From assembly GCA_910586845.1 (NCBI GenBank), contig CAJUJV010000039.1, forward strand, positions 20,334 to 25,535: 5,202 nucleotides of DNA. Reading direction: 5' to 3'. Position numbers and translations under genes: made by a program. The notes under the pieces are model-generated. The model was not told where the DNA came from and did no database searches. It saw nothing but the letters and a program-made list of their open reading frames with translations. Below are positions 1 to 5,202 of this stretch, piece by piece. Numbering within the stretch: position 1 is the stretch's first letter; each line of letters starts with the position of its first letter. This DNA is from an uncultured Hungatella sp. GTDB lineage: Bacteria > Bacillota > Clostridia > Lachnospirales > Lachnospiraceae.

Positions 1-3
1 AGG

Positions 4-753
4 TTAATACAGCACTTTGCTTAAAAATTCTCTGGTACGGGGATTCTGAGGATGATTAAATACCTCGTCAGGACTTCCTTTCTCCGCGATCACTCCCCCG
101 TCCATAAAGAATACGCGGTTGGACACTTCTTTGGCAAACCCCATCTCGTGAGTCACGATCACGGTGGTGAGCCCAGTCTTTACCAGGTCTTTGATGACCA
201 GAAGCACTTCTCCCACCATCTCCGGGTCCAGAGCCGATGTAGGCTCGTCGAAAAGCATCACATCCGGTTCCATGGCCAGGGCCCGGACGATGGCCAGACG
301 CTGCTTTTGTCCGCCGGACAGCTTTTTGGGATACTGATCGATCTTATCCGAAAGACCTACACGCTCTAAAAGTTCTTTTGCCATATCGTCGGCCTCAGCC
401 TGGGTCTTTTTCCCCAGAAGCACCGGAGCCAGCGTGATGTTCTTCCCCACAGTCAGATTATTGAACACATTGAAATGCTGGAAGACCATCCCCATTTTCT
501 GACGGTGTACATTGATATCCACTTTTTTGTCCGTAATATCGGTTCCCTCAAAATAGATATGGCCGCTGCTGGGAGTTTCCAGCAGATTTAAGCATCGCAG
601 AAACGTGCTTTTGCCGCCTCCGGAAGGGCCGATGACAGATACCACTTCCCCCTTGGAGATCTGTTCTGTCACTCCCTGAAGCACATGAAGGTCTCCGAAG
701 GATTTATGTAAGTCCACTACACGGATCAGTTCCTTGTCAACGCTCACTTGCAT
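4..753 (-). CDS. Polar amino acid ABC transporter, ATP-binding subunit (GlnQ/HisP type)
   Basis: This is the cytoplasmic ATPase that powers import by the permease and binding protein encoded just upstream. It is complete at 249 residues, normal for the family. Motifs seen in order: Walker A GPSGGGKST (residues 42-50), Q-loop glutamine in VFQHFNVF (about 92), ABC signature LSGGQKQR (145-152), Walker B VMLFDEP (165-171, catalytic Glu170), D-loop SALD (173-176) and switch His202 in THEMGFA. The NPRTREFLSKVL tail is typical of the polar amino acid subfamily. The ATG start overlaps the 3' end of the permease gene by 17 nt, and a strong AAAGGAGG lies 4 nt before it, which suggests translational coupling. 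A GTG two codons downstream would give a longer spacing and is a weaker alternative. The family is certain; the substrate cannot be read from this subunit. The stop codon sits at the window edge, so any downstream terminator or further gene is not visible. Confidence 0.95.
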   Translation of the reverse strand: MQVSVDKELIRVVDLHKSFGDLHVLQGVTEQISKGEVVSVIGPSGGGKSTFLRCLNLLETPSSGHIYFEGTDITDKKVDINVHRQKMGMVFQHFNVFNNLTVGKNITLAPVLLGKKTQAEADDMAKELLERVGLSDKIDQYPKKLSGGQKQRLAIVRALAMEPDVMLFDEPTSALDPEMVGEVLLVIKDLVKTGLTTVIVTHEMGFAKEVSNRVFFMDGGVIAEKGSPDEVFNHPQNPRTREFLSKVLY

Positions 754-1426
754 TCATCCTCCTTTCCAGAAGAGCAATCAGTTTGGACAGTACAAAAGTT
801 ACAAGGAAATAGATCAGTCCGACGATGGTAAGGGGTTCCAGTACACGGTAGGTGATCCCCTGGATAGTCTTGAACTGAGTCATCAGTTCTCCCACAAAGA
901 AGGTGGAGGCCAGGGAGGTTTCCTTGACGATGGCTACGAATTCGTTGCACAGGGCAGGAAGGATATTCTTCACTGCCTGCGGCAGTACGATATGGATCAT
1001 GGTCTGTCTGCTGTTAAGTCCCAGGGAACGGGCCGCCTCGGTCTGTCCCATATCCACGGCCTGGATCCCTGCCCGGACGATCTCGCATACATAGGCAGTG
1101 GAGTTGACACAGCAGGCGATCAGCACACACTGAAATTCCGTAAGAGCCAGAAAAGGCAGCCACTGGGGAAGCATAAAGTAGAAAAAATACAGCTGGAGCA
1201 GGATGGGTGTTCCCCGGATCACCTCTACGTATACGGCCGCAATGGCGTTTAAGGGACGGAATTTACCGATCCCCCATCTGCTCCGGCGCATCAGGGCCAT
1301 AATGGAACCAAAGATCGTACTGAGCATGACCGTGAGAAGTCCCATGAACAGGGTCATCCCGAGACCTTCCAAAAACAGCTTCCAGTACTGATTCCAAAGC
1401 TTGAGCATAACGTTAAAAAATTCCAT
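737..1426 (-). CDS. Polar amino acid ABC transporter, membrane permease (HisM/GlnP type)
   Basis: This is the inner-membrane channel subunit, which probably works as a homodimer because only one permease gene is present. The 229-residue length is typical for HisM/GlnP permeases. About five membrane segments are visible, near residues 20-46, 60-86, 97-118, 155-178 and 198-220. Family marks are EVIRGTPILLQLYFFY (68-83) and the cytoplasmic EAA loop, which docks on the ATPase: EAA at 130-132, Gly136, and the closing LP at 148-149. The start ATG lies 15 nt after the stop of the binding-protein gene. Its AAAGGAG ribosome site overlaps that stop codon (TAAAGGAG) with a rather long 10-nt spacer. The 3' end contains the ribosome binding site of the ATPase gene, where it encodes Arg-Arg-Met near the C-terminus. 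Family assignment is very firm; the transported amino acid is unknown. Confidence 0.94.
   Translation of the reverse strand: MEFFNVMLKLWNQYWKLFLEGLGMTLFMGLLTVMLSTIFGSIMALMRRSRWGIGKFRPLNAIAAVYVEVIRGTPILLQLYFFYFMLPQWLPFLALTEFQCVLIACCVNSTAYVCEIVRAGIQAVDMGQTEAARSLGLNSRQTMIHIVLPQAVKNILPALCNEFVAIVKETSLASTFFVGELMTQFKTIQGITYRVLEPLTIVGLIYFLVTFVLSKLIALLERRMNASER
758..765 (-). promoter_or_regulatory. Ribosome binding site of the ABC ATPase, inside the permease gene
   Basis: AAAGGAGG on the minus strand stands 4 nt before the ATPase ATG and lies within the last codons of the permease gene. With the 17-nt gene overlap, it supports coupled translation of permease and ATPase. Confidence 0.8.
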
Positions 1427-1436
1427 CAGGTATAAA

Positions 1437-1443
1437 CTCCTTT
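1437..1443 (-). promoter_or_regulatory. Ribosome binding site of the ABC permease
   Basis: AAAGGAG on the minus strand overlaps the TAA stop of the binding-protein gene and lies 10 nt before the permease ATG. It fixes the permease start and shows the two genes are on one message. Confidence 0.75.
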
Positions 1444-2290
1444 AGTGAGTCTCGATTCCGAGAGAATCGGCCAGAGCTTTGGCATCCGTCTTCCATTCTT
1501 CATAGAGGCCTTTCTCGTTGACTTCCGCCAAGATCTTGTTGATCTCAGACAGAAGCTCATCATCGCCTTTCTTTACCGCTACCACGTTGCCGTCGCTGCT
1601 GTAGTCAAATTTGAACTCAGCCATGGCCAGGTCGGGATAAGTCTTCACAAGAGACTCTCCGTTGTCGCCGGACACGGCAACTGCATCCACTTTTCCCGTA
1701 GTCAGCATCATCACGCCGTCTGTCACCTGAGTCACCATCTGCATCTCCACGTTGTCGGGAAGCTGTTCCTGTACCAGAGTCTGCTGCAGGGAAGCGTTCT
1801 GAGCGGCGATCTTCTTGCCTGCAAAGCTCTCGGCGCTGTTGTAATCAGAGGCCTGATCTTTCAGGACCAGAAGTCCCTGTCCGGCCTTGGAGCCTACATT
1901 GTATCTGTCGGAAAGGCCCAAAGTCTCGGCACGCTGCTCTGTATAGGCAAAACCGGAGATACCGATGTCAATGGTGCCGGAAGACAGAGCCTGCTGGATC
2001 GCGGAGAACTCCATGGGTTTGATCTCAAGTTCCACCCCCAGCTGCTGGGCAATGTATTTTCCAAGCTCGATATCGGAGCCCACATACTCTGTGGTTCCGG
2101 AACTGACATCTTTAAATTCCCACGGGGCAAAATCCGGTGCCGTTCCCATGACCAGCTTTCCCGCTGACTTAATTCCGTCAATGCGTCCGCCTGCAGTCTG
2201 TGCGCTGTCTGCCCCGGAGTTTTTCTGGCATCCTGCAAGTGTCATAAGAGTCAGTGCAGCAGCCGCTGCTATTACAATAATTTTTTTCAT
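1442..2290 (-). CDS. Amino acid ABC transporter solute-binding lipoprotein (SBP_bac_3 family)
   Basis: This extracellular lipid-anchored receptor delivers solute to the adjacent permease. The 282-residue product has a lipoprotein signal peptide: Lys2-Lys3, a hydrophobic stretch, then lipobox LAGC with Cys21 as the modified residue. A Ser/Gly-rich linker follows, then the periplasmic-binding type 2 fold. Visible family marks are VMGTAPDFAPWEF (47-59), GSDIELGKYIAQQLG (71-85), ISGFAYTEQRAETLGLS (111-127) with Arg120 as the likely ligand carboxylate contact, and AAQNASLQQTL (162-172). The usual Asp after the KVDAV element that contacts the ligand amino group appears to be Ser207. A longer reading frame begins at 2329, but that ATG falls at the predicted transcription start and has no ribosome site. 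The ATG at 2290 has AAAGGAG 8 nt upstream and gives a proper signal peptide. It heads the binding protein-permease-ATPase cassette and has its own promoter. The ligand is uncertain; the ARG-box-like operators hint at a basic amino acid. Confidence 0.93.
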   Translation of the reverse strand: MKKIIVIAAAAALTLMTLAGCQKNSGADSAQTAGGRIDGIKSAGKLVMGTAPDFAPWEFKDVSSGTTEYVGSDIELGKYIAQQLGVELEIKPMEFSAIQQALSSGTIDIGISGFAYTEQRAETLGLSDRYNVGSKAGQGLLVLKDQASDYNSAESFAGKKIAAQNASLQQTLVQEQLPDNVEMQMVTQVTDGVMMLTTGKVDAVAVSGDNGESLVKTYPDLAMAEFKFDYSSDGNVVAVKKGDDELLSEINKILAEVNEKGLYEEWKTDAKALADSLGIETH

Positions 2291-2298
2291 AATGTCCT

Positions 2299-2305
2299 CT
2301 CCTTT
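2299..2305 (-). promoter_or_regulatory. Ribosome binding site deciding the binding-protein start
   Basis: AAAGGAG on the minus strand lies 8 nt before the ATG at 2290. It supports that start over the in-frame ATG 13 codons upstream, which has no such site and sits at the expected transcription start. Confidence 0.85.
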
Positions 2306-2331
2306 AAAAATCGTTGAATGTAATAGCATGG

Positions 2332-2360
2332 ATTATAGTGCATAAATATTCTGTTGTAAA
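2332..2360 (-). promoter_or_regulatory. Sigma-A promoter of the ABC transporter cassette
   Basis: On the minus strand a -35 box TTTACA (2355-2360, five of six consensus bases) is followed after exactly 17 bp by a perfect -10 box TATAAT (2332-2337). Transcription would begin near 2325, giving a leader of about 35 nt before the binding-protein ATG at 2290. The spacer between the two boxes is almost wholly filled by one arm of a 17-bp inverted repeat resembling an ARG box, so the promoter is likely repressible. The promoter means the cassette need not rely on transcription from the symporter gene. Confidence 0.85.
2337..2354. promoter_or_regulatory. ARG-box-like operator inside the promoter spacer
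   Basis: The core TGCATAAATATTCT (2339-2352) matches 12 of 14 positions of the ArgR/AhrC core TGAATWWWWATTCA. The 18-bp site matches 14 of the 16 specified positions of the E. coli consensus WNTGAATWWWWATTCANW. It occupies the spacer between the -35 and -10 boxes of the ABC cassette promoter, where a bound protein would block RNA polymerase. The site recurs in inverted orientation at 2418-2434, which argues that it is more than AT-rich background. Which regulator binds it is inference; an unrelated repressor is possible. Confidence 0.45.
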
Positions 2361-2368
2361 GGGTTTTG

Positions 2369-2393
2369 ATGTATATTTTTAAATTTTATACAT
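2369..2393. promoter_or_regulatory. 7-bp inverted repeat upstream of the ABC cassette promoter
   Basis: ATGTATA (2369-2375) and TATACAT (2387-2393) are perfect inverted repeats around an 11-bp AT-only centre. Relative to the predicted start near 2325 the dyad spans about -44 to -68, just upstream of the -35 box, a usual place for an activator such as a LysR-type protein. It could also be chance in an AT-rich spacer. No regulator gene is present in the window to link it to. Confidence 0.35.
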
Positions 2394-2418
2394 ATTTACA
2401 CATTTATGACTTATAATA

Positions 2419-2436
2419 ACAGAATTTTTATGCATG
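2419..2436. promoter_or_regulatory. Second ARG-box-like operator, inverted copy
   Basis: On the minus strand the core TGCATAAAAATTCT (2421-2434 in window coordinates) matches 12 of 14 core ARG-box positions, and the 18-bp site matches 13 of 16 specified positions. With the copy at 2339-2355 it forms a 17-bp inverted repeat TGCATAAAWATTCTGTT differing at one base, centres about 80 bp apart. It lies 8 bp past the symporter stop codon, upstream of the cassette promoter. A distant second site of this kind would fit DNA looping by a hexameric ArgR-type repressor, but this is inferred. Confidence 0.42.
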
Positions 2437-2442
2437 CTTTGA

Positions 2443-3828
2443 TCAATGATCCTGTTCCTGGAGAACGATCCCGGACGCTTTGGCGTTGTAGATGTTCTCA
2501 TCCAGCAGTCCTTCGCTTTTGGCTACGCAGATACTGGTTACCGCATCTCCTACCACATTGAGAGCCGTCACAAGCATCTCAATGGGGCGGTTAATGGCCA
2601 GGATCAGGGAGTAAGCCAGCAGCGCTCCTTCATTGATAAAACCTACGCCTGAGAGGATGGTAAAGAGGACGATGGCTCCAGCCCCTGGTGCCGCCGGTGT
2701 TCCCGCCGAGGCGATCAGAGCCAGAAGTGCCACGATCACCAGCTGGGTCAGGCTGAGGTCATATCCTGCGCAGCCTGCGATGAATACGGTTGCGATCACC
2801 TGCATAATAGCGGTTCCGTTCATATTGACGGTCATGCCCAGAGGCAGAACGAAAGAAGCAATGGTCTCGTCCACGCCGAAACCTTCCGTGCAGGTTTTGA
2901 AATTAAGAGGAAGCGTAGCGGCGCTTGATGAGGTGGAAAATCCGAATACCGCCACATTGCTGATCTTTTTCAGGAAGATCAGGGGATTTAATCCGGCGCC
3001 CAGGGCCACCACCATAGGATATCCGATGATCAGAAATACCATGAGCATGGAGACGGCTACGATGACATAGGCCAGGGCCGGTTTCAGGTAATTGATGCCG
3101 TAGGTGGCAAAAGTTCTGGTCAGAAGTACGAAAACTCCGAAAGGAGCAAATTTTGTAACCACATAATTCAGGAACACAACGACGACATCGTTGACTTCCC
3201 GGATAAGCTTTCTCAGGATTTCCGTCTTTGCTTCCCCCAGGGCATTCATGGAAAGCCCCAGACAGACGGCGACGAAAACCACAGCCAGAACCGCCGTATT
3301 GTTCCCGAAAGCCGTAATGATATTGGCGGGAACCACATTGAGGATCACATTCATGGGATTGGCCCCGGTGGAACCCTCACTGCCGGCCAGGCCTTCCACC
3401 TGAATGTTAAAAAGTCCGCCCTGATATACGATCATTCCGGCACCGCACGCCAGAACCAGCGCAAAAAAAGAGCAGATAAGAAACCAGCCGATGGTTTTGG
3501 CGGAGATGCGCCCCAACATTCTGGTATCAGATATCTGCCCTATGGCAAGAGTTATGGAAGTAAATACCATCGGCACGATGACCAGCTGCAGAGAACGGAT
3601 AAACAGCTGTCCGATCAGATAGAAAACCCCGAGAGCACTTTCTGCTCCCGCAGTGGTGATATCCTGAAATAAAATACGGTTGATCGTGTTCCAGACCTCT
3701 CCGTGGCCGGAACTGTTAAGAGTTTCTCTGAGAAACATCATTAACATGCCGGCAGCAAGACCGCATACAAGGGAAAGTCCCATCTTCTTTGCCAGAGAAC
3801 CGGCCGGTTGCTTCTTTTGTTTTTCCAT
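2443..3828 (-). CDS. Dicarboxylate/amino acid:cation symporter (DAACS family), probably not acidic-amino-acid specific
   Basis: This is a secondary membrane carrier of the glutamate transporter (SLC1/GltPh) fold that imports solute with Na+ or H+. The complete 461-residue product shows the N-terminal scaffold helices, the HP1 serine-rich motif FGFSTSSSAATLPLN (295-309), the TM7 motif NMNGTA (335-340), the HP2 loop GTPAAPGAGA (376-385) and TM8 with NRPIEMLVTALNVVGD (413-428). Aligned by eye to archaeal GltPh, Asn424 and Asp428 match N401 and D405. In contrast, Asn337 replaces D312, Asn413 replaces D390, Glu417 replaces D394 and Val420 replaces R397, the residue that binds the side-chain carboxylate. 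A neutral amino acid or other non-dicarboxylate substrate is therefore more likely. The ATG start has AGGAGG at a 6-nt spacing. The gene lies upstream of the ABC cassette in the same direction, with no visible terminator between, so readthrough into the cassette is possible. Family assignment is firm and substrate is open. Confidence 0.93.
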   Translation of the reverse strand: MEKQKKQPAGSLAKKMGLSLVCGLAAGMLMMFLRETLNSSGHGEVWNTINRILFQDITTAGAESALGVFYLIGQLFIRSLQLVIVPMVFTSITLAIGQISDTRMLGRISAKTIGWFLICSFFALVLACGAGMIVYQGGLFNIQVEGLAGSEGSTGANPMNVILNVVPANIITAFGNNTAVLAVVFVAVCLGLSMNALGEAKTEILRKLIREVNDVVVVFLNYVVTKFAPFGVFVLLTRTFATYGINYLKPALAYVIVAVSMLMVFLIIGYPMVVALGAGLNPLIFLKKISNVAVFGFSTSSSAATLPLNFKTCTEGFGVDETIASFVLPLGMTVNMNGTAIMQVIATVFIAGCAGYDLSLTQLVIVALLALIASAGTPAAPGAGAIVLFTILSGVGFINEGALLAYSLILAINRPIEMLVTALNVVGDAVTSICVAKSEGLLDENIYNAKASGIVLQEQDH

Positions 3829-3834
3829 GTGCTT

Positions 3835-3840
3835 CCTCCT
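3835..3840 (-). promoter_or_regulatory. Ribosome binding site of the symporter
   Basis: A perfect AGGAGG on the minus strand lies 6 nt before the symporter ATG, supporting the start at 3828. Confidence 0.85.
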
Positions 3841-3859
3841 TAAATTTTTTGCCCAAATC

Positions 3860-3871
3860 TATAGTACTATA
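3860..3871. promoter_or_regulatory. 12-bp palindrome over the symporter -10 region
   Basis: TATAGTACTATA is a perfect 12-bp palindrome that includes the predicted -10 hexamer of the symporter promoter and the start-proximal bases. It could be a repressor operator. A 12-bp AT-rich palindrome can also arise by chance, and no second copy was seen in the window. Confidence 0.3.
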
Positions 3872-3894
3872 TCACAAGATTTCCATTTTGTAAC
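3866..3894 (-). promoter_or_regulatory. Probable promoter of the symporter
   Basis: On the minus strand, GTTACA (3889-3894, four of six -35 bases) and TATAGT (3866-3871, five of six -10 bases) are 17 bp apart. Transcription would begin near 3859, with a leader of about 30 nt that contains the AGGAGG site. The -35 match is only moderate. Confidence 0.5.
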
Positions 3895-3913
3895 CCCCTT
3901 TTTTTTAAAGTTA

Positions 3914-3928
3914 AATTTTCAAAGAAAT
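3914..3928. promoter_or_regulatory. Weak CodY-box-like sequence between divergent transporter genes
   Basis: AATTTTCAAAGAAAT matches 12 of 15 positions of the CodY consensus AATTTTCWGAAAATT. It lies upstream of the -35 box of the symporter and also upstream of the divergent plus-strand gene, so it could affect either. CodY control of amino acid carriers is common in Firmicutes. The surrounding spacer is very AT-rich, which makes a chance match likely. Confidence 0.2.
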
Positions 3929-3986
3929 TAAATATTTTTTAAGAGCACTTAAGGAGAATCTTTTCATATCCTAAAGTATATTTTAT

Positions 3987-3994
3987 AAAAGGAG
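3987..3994 (+). promoter_or_regulatory. Ribosome binding site of the unclassified transporter
   Basis: AAAAGGAG lies 6 nt before the ATG at 4001 and decides that start. I could not find a convincing promoter for this gene. The TATATT and TATAAA stretches just upstream are too close, because a transcript starting from them would lose the ribosome site. Confidence 0.8.
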
Positions 3995-4000
3995 TGTTCT

Positions 4001-5202
4001 ATGCTGGAAAACGTAACCGTTCTGACTCCTCTGCATTTTCTGTATCTGGCAGGCGTGATCGTGATCCTTACCGTAATGATCATGCGCAAAGATACGCCTG
4101 CCGTATGTATCGGTTTTCTGTTTCTCCTGGGTATGGCAGGTATGGGTACCGTGACCGGCGGTATCCAGACCGTTTTCAACGCCATGCTCTACGCTGCCCG
4201 GGAGTTTATGGAGGTCATTGCCACCATTGCTCTGGTGACGGCTCTGTCGAAAGCCTTAAGCGACCTGGGAAGCGATTATCTGCTTATGAGGCCCATGTCC
4301 CGGGTCATGAAGACCCCTTCTCTTACCTGGTGGATCCTGGGGATCACCATGCTTTTGTTCTCTCTGTTTCTGTGGCCCTCGCCGTCGGTGGCTCTGGTAG
4401 GAGCCATCATGCTTCCGTTCGCAGTACGCACCGGCCTGAAGCCTCTGGCTGCCGCCATGGCCATGAACCTTTTCGGTCATGGCATCGCTCTCAGCTATGA
4501 TGTGGTGATCCAGGGTGCCCCGGCAATCTCCGCTGCCGCTGCCGGAATCGATACAAGTCAGGTTCTCGCAGAAGGACGTCCGGTGTTTCTGATCATGGGC
4601 GCCGCCACGGTGACGGCTGCTTTTATGATGAACCGAAAGACACTGTCCGTGCAACGGGAAGAAGGCAGAACCGGATATGAAGTTTCTTCCGCCCCGGCTC
4701 CCTCCCTCTCCCGTCCGGCCCGGATCCTGGCAGCCGCCACCCCTCTGGCTTTTCTGGCGGATATTGCCGCCATGCTGGCCTTTGATCTTCGGGGCGGAGA
4801 TGCCACCAGCCTCGTGTCCGGCACCGCGGTCCTGCTCATGTGCTTCGGCTCTGTCATGGCGTTCCGGAAAGATTCCCTGGAGAAGATCACCGGATATCTC
4901 ACCGAAGGATTTCTCTTTGCCATCCGCATCTTTGCCCCGGTTATCGCCATCGGCGCCTTCTTCTTTCTGGGAGGCGAGGGGATCACTTCCATCATGGGGG
5001 AGGCGCCTACTCACGGAATCATGAACGACTGGGCCGTATGGCTGGCTTCTCATGCGCCGCTGAACAAATATCTCATCGGAATTCTTCAGATGATCATCGG
5101 AGCTCTCACAGGGCTGGACGGATCCGGTTTTTCAGGTCTTCCCCTCACCGGTTCTCTGGCCAACACCTTCGGGACTGCCGTGGGAGCTTCGGTTCCGGTC
5201 CT
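4001..5202 (+). CDS. Unclassified polytopic membrane transporter, 3' end cut by window
   Basis: The frame is open from ATG 4001 to the window edge: 400 complete codons and no stop. I do not recognise a named family. About ten hydrophobic segments are visible, near residues 8-28, 34-50, 69-86, 108-125, 129-143, 148-166, 193-210, 240-262, 270-288 and 303-323. Another follows from about 356. Helix-breaking polar motifs sit inside hydrophobic stretches: WPSPSVALVGAIMLP (125-139) and GLDGSGFSGLPLTGSLA (371-387). Further marks are MNLFGHGIALSYDVVIQGAP (155-174), with a histidine and an aspartate in a membrane context, and a polar, probably cytoplasmic linker at about 211-240. Paired Ser/Gly/Pro-rich breaks in the two halves recall the inverted-repeat architecture of ion transporter superfamily carriers (organic anion or ion antiporters), but that is inference. 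There is no signal peptide, ATPase motif or lipobox. The gene is divergent from the symporter, with 172 bp between. It is a real gene: good ribosome site, coherent membrane protein, and coding composition like its neighbours. Confidence 0.85.
   Translation, partial: MLENVTVLTPLHFLYLAGVIVILTVMIMRKDTPAVCIGFLFLLGMAGMGTVTGGIQTVFNAMLYAAREFMEVIATIALVTALSKALSDLGSDYLLMRPMSRVMKTPSLTWWILGITMLLFSLFLWPSPSVALVGAIMLPFAVRTGLKPLAAAMAMNLFGHGIALSYDVVIQGAPAISAAAAGIDTSQVLAEGRPVFLIMGAATVTAAFMMNRKTLSVQREEGRTGYEVSSAPAPSLSRPARILAAATPLAFLADIAAMLAFDLRGGDATSLVSGTAVLLMCFGSVMAFRKDSLEKITGYLTEGFLFAIRIFAPVIAIGAFFFLGGEGITSIMGEAPTHGIMNDWAVWLASHAPLNKYLIGILQMIIGALTGLDGSGFSGLPLTGSLANTFGTAVGASVPV

Noticed and set aside
734..1252. 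172-residue plus-strand frame opposite the permease gene
   Set aside because: The permease on the minus strand has unmistakable family motifs; this frame is its complement and has no recognisable content.
1445..2167. 240-residue plus-strand frame opposite the binding-protein gene
   Set aside because: It is a shadow of the clearly recognised lipoprotein gene on the other strand and has no ribosome site or domain.
2315..2328. A third ARG-box-like site at the transcription start
   Set aside because: TGAATGTAATAGCA matches only 10 of 14 core positions, and its centre is 24 bp from the next site instead of the usual near-21 bp spacing, so it was not annotated.
2291..2329. 13-codon N-terminal extension of the binding protein from the ATG at 2329
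   Set aside because: That ATG sits at the predicted transcription start, lacks a ribosome site, and would put polar residues before the lipoprotein signal peptide. The ATG at 2290 has a good site and a standard signal.
2339..2434. The 17-bp inverted repeat as a transcription terminator of the symporter
   Set aside because: The arms are AT-rich, 62 nt apart, and no U-run follows a compact GC stem. The position over a promoter fits operators better.
3947..3977. Imperfect stem ACTTAAGG / CCTAAAGT before the plus-strand gene
   Set aside because: There is one mismatch in 8 bp with a 15-nt loop in AT-rich DNA. This is too weak to call a leader structure or operator.
3961..3989. TTTTCA-17-TATAAA as promoter of the plus-strand transporter
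   Set aside because: Transcription would begin after the ribosome binding site at 3987-3994, so the message could not use it.
3994..4500. 168-residue plus-strand frame overlapping the transporter start
   Set aside because: It is out of frame with the gene starting at 4001 and rich in Arg/His/Ser without domain character. The 4001 frame stays open to the window end and encodes regular membrane helices.
4256..5053. 265-residue minus-strand reading frame opposite the plus-strand transporter
   Set aside because: It is a low-complexity, Gly/His/Arg/Gln-rich translation without recognisable domains. It lies opposite a coherent membrane protein frame with a proper ribosome site, so it is an antisense shadow.

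Overview
The window reads as chromosomal DNA of a Gram-positive, low-to-moderate-GC Firmicute, most likely a gut-type Clostridia (Lachnospiraceae-like) organism. This is inferred from the strong AGGAGG-type ribosome binding sites, the lipoprotein form of the solute-binding protein, the AT-rich spacers between roughly GC-balanced genes, and the style of the proteins. No RNA gene, mobile element, CRISPR array or phage feature was seen.

Layout. Positions 4-3828 hold four genes on the minus strand. In transcription order they are a DAACS-family amino acid:cation symporter (3828-2443), a solute-binding lipoprotein (2290-1442), a polar amino acid ABC permease (1426-737) and its ATPase (753-4). The last three form a compact cassette: 15 nt between binding protein and permease, and a 17-nt overlap between permease and ATPase. 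The symporter is separated from the cassette by 152 bp of AT-rich DNA. That spacer carries a near-consensus sigma-A promoter (TTTACA, 17 bp, TATAAT). It also carries a 17-bp imperfect inverted repeat whose two arms each resemble an ArgR/AhrC ARG box, one of them inside the promoter spacer. Between the arms lies a separate 7-bp dyad. This spacer is the most informative non-coding part of the window and suggests arginine- or amino-acid-responsive control of the ABC transporter.

Positions 3829-4000 are an AT-rich divergent intergenic region, with a plausible promoter and a 12-bp palindrome for the symporter. From 4001 to the window end, an open plus-strand reading frame of at least 400 codons encodes a polytopic membrane protein. 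It has a transporter-like character but no family name I can assign. It runs off the right edge, so its C-terminus is not visible.

How they work together. The minus-strand genes give the cell two uptake routes for amino acids or similar small polar solutes: an ATP-driven high-affinity binding-protein system and an ion-coupled secondary carrier. The symporter lacks the arginine that binds the acidic side chain of aspartate in the archaeal homologue GltPh, so it is probably not a glutamate/aspartate carrier. The divergent protein adds a third, unclassified membrane carrier.
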